NCBI GenBank assembly: GCA_007922305.1
Contig: ML677333.1
Span: 15,336,676 to 15,400,675 of the forward strand
Direction of reading: 5' to 3'
DNA: 64,000 bases
From: Dermatemys mawii
Lineage: Eukaryota > Chordata > Testudines > Dermatemydidae
Shown here: piece after piece, positions 60,470 through 64,000 of the stretch
Layout: each line of letters starts with the position of its first letter
Position numbering within the stretch: position 1 is the stretch's first letter
Made by a program: the position numbers and the translations under genes
Notes under the pieces: model-generated
Told to the model about the DNA's origin: nothing
Seen by the model: only the letters and a program-made list of their open reading frames with translations
Databases searched by the model: none

Positions 60470-60890
60470 AGCACTTATGTGCTCATTTCTTTACTCTCAT
60501 GAGTGCATGATAAGAGGTGGGTATTTGGTTAAAGAATGGGCATATCTTAGAAAATGTGGGTTTATGTGCAATCCCCAGCATGCACCCTTATTTGGGCCCA
60601 CTCCTGTTACCAGACTGGAATAAGTTGATGGCTATATCGTAAACTCTCATTACTGGCCTGGTTCTTATACTTCCGGGGAATAAACTCCATGTAGCAGCCT
60701 CAAATTCGCATTTTGCCATAACCAGAAGTTTAGAATTCAGTTTAGAGTATGATGAAAACTTTACGGTGAATAATTTATTTGAATTTAGCACTTTGGTGTT
60801 TACAGATTGACACTAAATTTTATTAATTTATTCACTAGTCACAATTGTTTGACAATATTTGAAGTATTGTTGTAGCCATATTTGTTCCCA
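60470..60890. other. Unassigned AT-rich DNA
   Basis: No gene or repeat family recognised. Confidence 0.4.
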
Positions 60891-61059
60891 GAATATTAGT
60901 GAGACAAGGTGGTGAGGCAATATCTTTACTGGACCAACTTCTGTTGGTGAAAGAGAGACATACAAAAAGAACTCTTCTTCTCAGAAGCGTGTCTCTTTCA
61001 CCAACAGAAGTTGATTCAGTAAAGATATTGCCTCACTCACCTGGTCTCTCAAATATTTT
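60891..61059. repeat. Foldback repeat with arms of about 68 bp
   Basis: The arm 60891-60958 ('gaatattagtgagacaaggtggtgaggcaatatctttactggaccaacttctgttggtgaaagaga') is nearly the reverse complement of 60990-61059. The loop of about 30 bp contains 'gaactcttcttctcag'. I associate this text with a widespread reptile and bird interspersed repeat. Here two copies lie head to head. Confidence 0.8.
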
Positions 61060-61561
61060 TATGGATTATCAGGTCAGAAAATACCATTAATTGTCATCCT
61101 GCCTGATCAGAATGGTGTCTTCTGCCATTAATGTCTATGAAAATATTTGTCAAACTGTTGCAAATAGTGAACAAACAACAGCCTTCAGGATTTGTGAATT
61201 AATATCCAATCTGTGTCACTGGTCAACCAAGTCATAGTAGGGGTTTTTTGTCTCTTTGGTTTTGTTTTTATTGAGCAGTTATTTGAAAAACCAAAAGGTT
61301 CATGCCCCTTGAGTTTTGAAATGCCTTGGTCTGTATAACAAAACAACTGTTTCTGTGACAAATGGAGGAATTTTTTCAGTGGTCAGCTTTGGCCTAACTC
61401 TGCTTCTATCAAAGGCTTTGGGAGCAAAGTTATGCCCATACTAAGGATTTTTGAAAATTTACCTGCTAATTATAAACGTATTGTAAAGATGGGCTACAAA
61501 TTCTGTTTTGGGTTTTCTTGAGGTAGGGCAACTGATTTTTTTTACTGTGTTTTTACTAAAG
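61060..61561. other. Unassigned AT-rich DNA
   Basis: No gene or repeat family recognised. Confidence 0.4.
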
Positions 61562-61838
61562 GCAGGTCTACACTGGAAGAGTTACATCAACACAGCTTCA
61601 CTGATGCATTTGTGCTGCTGTAGCATGTCTGGTGAAGACGCTGTATGCCGACAGGAGAGCATTCCCCCATACGCATAATTACCCCATCTGCGCTAGAGGC
61701 GGAAGAGCGTCTCCCAGTGACATAGCATCAGTGTAGACAGTGCTTAGGCCACTGTAACTTGTGTCGCTCAGTGGGGTGTCTTTTTCACCCCTGAATGATG
61801 TAAGTTACATTGACTTTAGCGGTAACTGAAGTTTACAT
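61562..61838 (+). mobile_element. MITE, family B, copy 2
   Basis: The left end is GCAGGTCTACACTGG. Shared internal text with 59781-60030 includes 'cataattaccccatctgcg', 'agcgtctccc', 'agtgtagacagtgctt', 'cttgtgtcgctcag' and 'tctttttcacccctgaatgatg'. The right end is diverged. Non-coding. Confidence 0.65.
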
Positions 61839-62216
61839 GATTGATAAGTTACCTATTTAAGAACATGATCATGCAATCAAAATTTGCAATCCAATCAGGT
61901 GAAACAAGGCTTACACAAATCAGACTGCAGCATCATGTCCTTAATTTGTGTTCAGTTTTAAAATGTTCCATAAATAATAAATAGTGTTTGACTAAATAGC
62001 AAAGGTTACAGTTAGCTCAGTTTCATCATCAGAAGGAAGTAGAAGTTATTTATTACCTGGGACAAGATGAATCATGATACTCATTAACAACTAACACTGT
62101 ATAATTAGCGATACAAAGAGAGAATCACATATTGAAATTCAAAATATACACCTTCACTGCTGTGCTTAAAAATTTTCAATAATGCACTACTTTACTTAGG
62201 ATGGAGTCTTTTGTAC
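61839..62216. other. Unassigned AT-rich DNA
   Basis: No gene or repeat family recognised. Confidence 0.4.
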
Positions 62217-62936
62217 TCAGGAGAGAAAAGATGCAAGGGTAGCCAATACTATTGGCAATGGTATGCAAAAATAAAATACAATAAAATTGCTTGGAAAATG
62301 GAACAAATACTTCAATGCTCCTGTTTTGTTTTTATCAATTGTTAATTTGACAAATGAACATTTCAAAGATCTGGCTCTGGCTTCTGCTGCTCTGGATCTG
62401 CTGCACCATATGTTATTGTGCTGGGTCGTGAGGGTGTTGCATAGCTCATTTACTATCTCTTGTATCAATGTAACTTTCCGCACTTATTCTGCGCTAATGA
62501 TAAAACTATCTTTTTTCTTTTTTGGCATTCTAAAATGATCATCTCAAATGTTCCCATTTGACATTGCTACGTGATGTTTACTTGCTATATCACTAACACA
62601 ACAAAGGAAAGGCAGCTTTAATTTAATGTTGTGTAATGCAAACGTGAGTGGCTGTATATCCCCTAACAGCCCATCATTAATTTCCCTTGCATGCTGTTTC
62701 CAGGTTTCATGTATTGCTGGTTGTTGTGATAGTATGTAAAGTATCAGCTGCTGTTTCGCAGCTTGGATTTTAAAAGGTCCAGAAGGAGAGATCAAAAGCT
62801 GAATTTCTAATATTGCCTCTAATGGAGGAACTATTCCCAAACAAGTGGATTTCTTTCCTAACCAAATGTTGCTTTTGCATCGTGACACTAATAATCTTGC
62901 ACCATACAGGACATTTTCCAAAACAGATTCTATTCC
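62217..62936 (-). pseudogene. Coding-like block of unknown origin, minus strand
   Basis: One minus-strand frame is open from 62936 down to a TGA at 62544-62546 (about 130 codons; text includes VPPLEAILEIQLLISPSG and QLILYILSQQPAIHETWKQH). It continues MPKKKKDSFIISAE from an ATG at 62526-62528, meets a TAA at 62484-62486, and stays open to about 62217 (VRKVTLIQEIVNELCNTLTT...). The second part has a basic start and an AE..R..TLI.EIV pattern weakly reminiscent of Myb/SANT-like DNA-binding domains that accompany Harbinger transposons. That resemblance is tentative. The first part I do not recognise. An open run of this length is not rare by chance in 64 kb. Confidence 0.25.
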
Positions 62937-63002
62937 CTATAGAATCTTATGCCACCCTCAGTATCTAAGTGCCTATTAATAGTGCATTTAGTGATGTGAT
63001 GT

Positions 63003-63336
63003 GAGGCTACATCTGGACTTGGAGCCTGGTGGTATGATTCCCAGCTCGAGGAGACATAAGGGAGCTCAATGAGAGCAAGTGCACTAAAAATAGTATTGTA
63101 GTCACCATGCTACTGTGGCTACTCTATTGTTTTAGCACACTAGCACTCAGCAAGCTAGTGCAAGTGTGTCTCCTCAAGCTAGGAATCACACCCTAAGCTC
63201 GAAGGTATGAAGCTCACGATATACCAACACTGCAAAAAAACAACAAAAAACAAACCCCACCCCACAGCAGCGAGTCTTAGCACTTGAGTCAAATGACTAA
63301 GGCTTGTGAGGCTCACGCTATAAAGTGTAGACATTC
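63003..63336. mobile_element. Probable MITE with CTACAC-type ends
   Basis: Left 'ggctacatctggacttggagc'; right 'ctcacgctataaagtgtagaca', whose reverse is TGTCTACACTTTATAGC. The inside has 'agctcgaggagacat' against 'gtgtctcctcaagct' as a second inverted pair (about 63045 and 63165), so it may be two elements or one with nested arms. It is followed by an A/C-rich tract at 63233-63262. Confidence 0.5.
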
Positions 63337-63460
63337 CTGTGACACTGAACCCCATATTCTTCACAGTTATATTAGGATGAGATGATTATGACATAATTAT
63401 GATGTATTTTATGCAAGATAAGTCATGTGAGATATCATTGGAAATAAATTGCAATGTGTC
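63337..63460 (+). repeat. Possible dispersed turtle-type repeat fragment
   Basis: The text 'tgattatgacataattatgatgtattttatgcaagataagtcatgtgagatatcattgga' matches, from memory, a widespread turtle interspersed repeat of LTR- or SINE-like kind. No termini are visible. Confidence 0.35.
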
Positions 63461-63700
63461 CCTTGCTTAGGCGTAGTGGTGAAAGTGCAGGCTGGAGCCT
63501 GGAGAGGGCTTGGCAGCTTGTCACAGCAGTACAGTGTAAGAGGGAGCCCAGGCTGGTGGGCCAGGGGTGCTCAGTGGTATCTCAGTTCCAAGTAGCACTT
63601 TGGTGGGAACCCATCACAATTCCCACTCACGCTGGAGTGTGGGCTCTGAAATCTGCTGAGGCAGGAGGGTGTGAGGGGCTCCAACTCAAGTGCGCACTAA
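63461..63700. other. Unassigned GC-richer DNA
   Basis: An open frame at 63454-63732 has no recognised domain. Nothing else is seen. Confidence 0.4.
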
Positions 63701-64000
63701 GGATATGGCTACACTGGAGATGGATGGTGTAATTTCCATCTTGAGGCATATGTCCAGGCTATTGCTGATTGAGCTAGCATGCCAAAAAAAGAAATGTGAC
63801 ATGGTGGCATGAACAGAGGGAGGGAATAGCTCACTGCCTACATACCTAGGGTCTTGGATGGGATCAAACTTAAAACCTCTGTAGAACCACTGAGAACTAA
63901 TAGATTCCCGCCCTCCCCCAGTCTGGAATGAAATTAAATGTTCACAGTTATGGTACAGCAAAACAGAGATGTGTTTTAAGATTATCATGCCTAAAAGCTC
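63701..64000. mobile_element. Possible MITE left end, element cut by the window edge
   Basis: TAA followed by GGATATGGCTACACTGG at 63698-63717 resembles the GGGTATG.CTACACT termini of other elements here. No matching right end is present before the window stops. Confidence 0.35.

Overview
This window reads as non-coding, repeat-rich DNA from an amniote genome, most likely a turtle. The evidence is a set of CR1-clade LINE fragments, several ending in the (ATTCTATG)-type 3' tail. In other copies the 3' end reads, in reverse complement, as the GGCCATACTGGGTCAGACC block that I associate with turtle CR1 elements. There are also many short inverted-repeat DNA transposons whose ends resemble GGGTATGTCTACACT, and MIR/CORE-type SINE and L2-like tails. 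The turtle assignment rests on recalled repeat families and was not checked against a database. A crocodilian is the main alternative.

I found no host protein-coding exon, tRNA, rRNA or CRISPR array that I can support. Most open reading frames are short, fall inside repeats, or show none of the composition of a gene. The window is therefore probably intergenic or deep intronic.

Layout. 0-9 kb: unique AT-rich DNA with an inverted-repeat element (622-914), half of a palindromic element (2198-2575), a tRNA-like SINE head next to a minus-strand LINE tail (3437-3970), and a TATA-containing LTR-like block split by a GGCTTG-rich hAT-type element (8164-8522). 9.5-19.2 kb: the main LINE cluster. It holds two LINE lineages joined at about 9755, CR1 3' ends at 12043-13060, a CR1 copy with a 424-codon open frame (15381-16655), a second CR1 copy joined directly behind it, and a MIR fragment. 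20.8-23.1 kb: minus-strand CR1. 26.5-30.2 kb: a Harbinger-like element with TTA target duplication, a GC-rich hAT-type element with an exact 8-bp duplication, and a plus-strand CR1. 32.7-44.5 kb: L2-like and MIR-like pieces, two sister hAT-type elements in opposite orientation 2.3 kb apart, and several palindromic elements. 46-64 kb: mostly unique AT-rich DNA with scattered inverted-repeat elements, one minus-strand L2-like LINE and a (CA)n microsatellite.

Nothing here forms an operon or pathway. The functional story is transposon history: CR1 insertions truncated at the 5' end, nested MITE insertions that can be ordered in time, and decay by stop codons, deletions and small tandem duplications. 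Two blocks (24581-25186 plus strand and 62217-62936 minus strand) keep a coding-like look that no recognised repeat explains. They are the best candidates for something undescribed, but both are weak.
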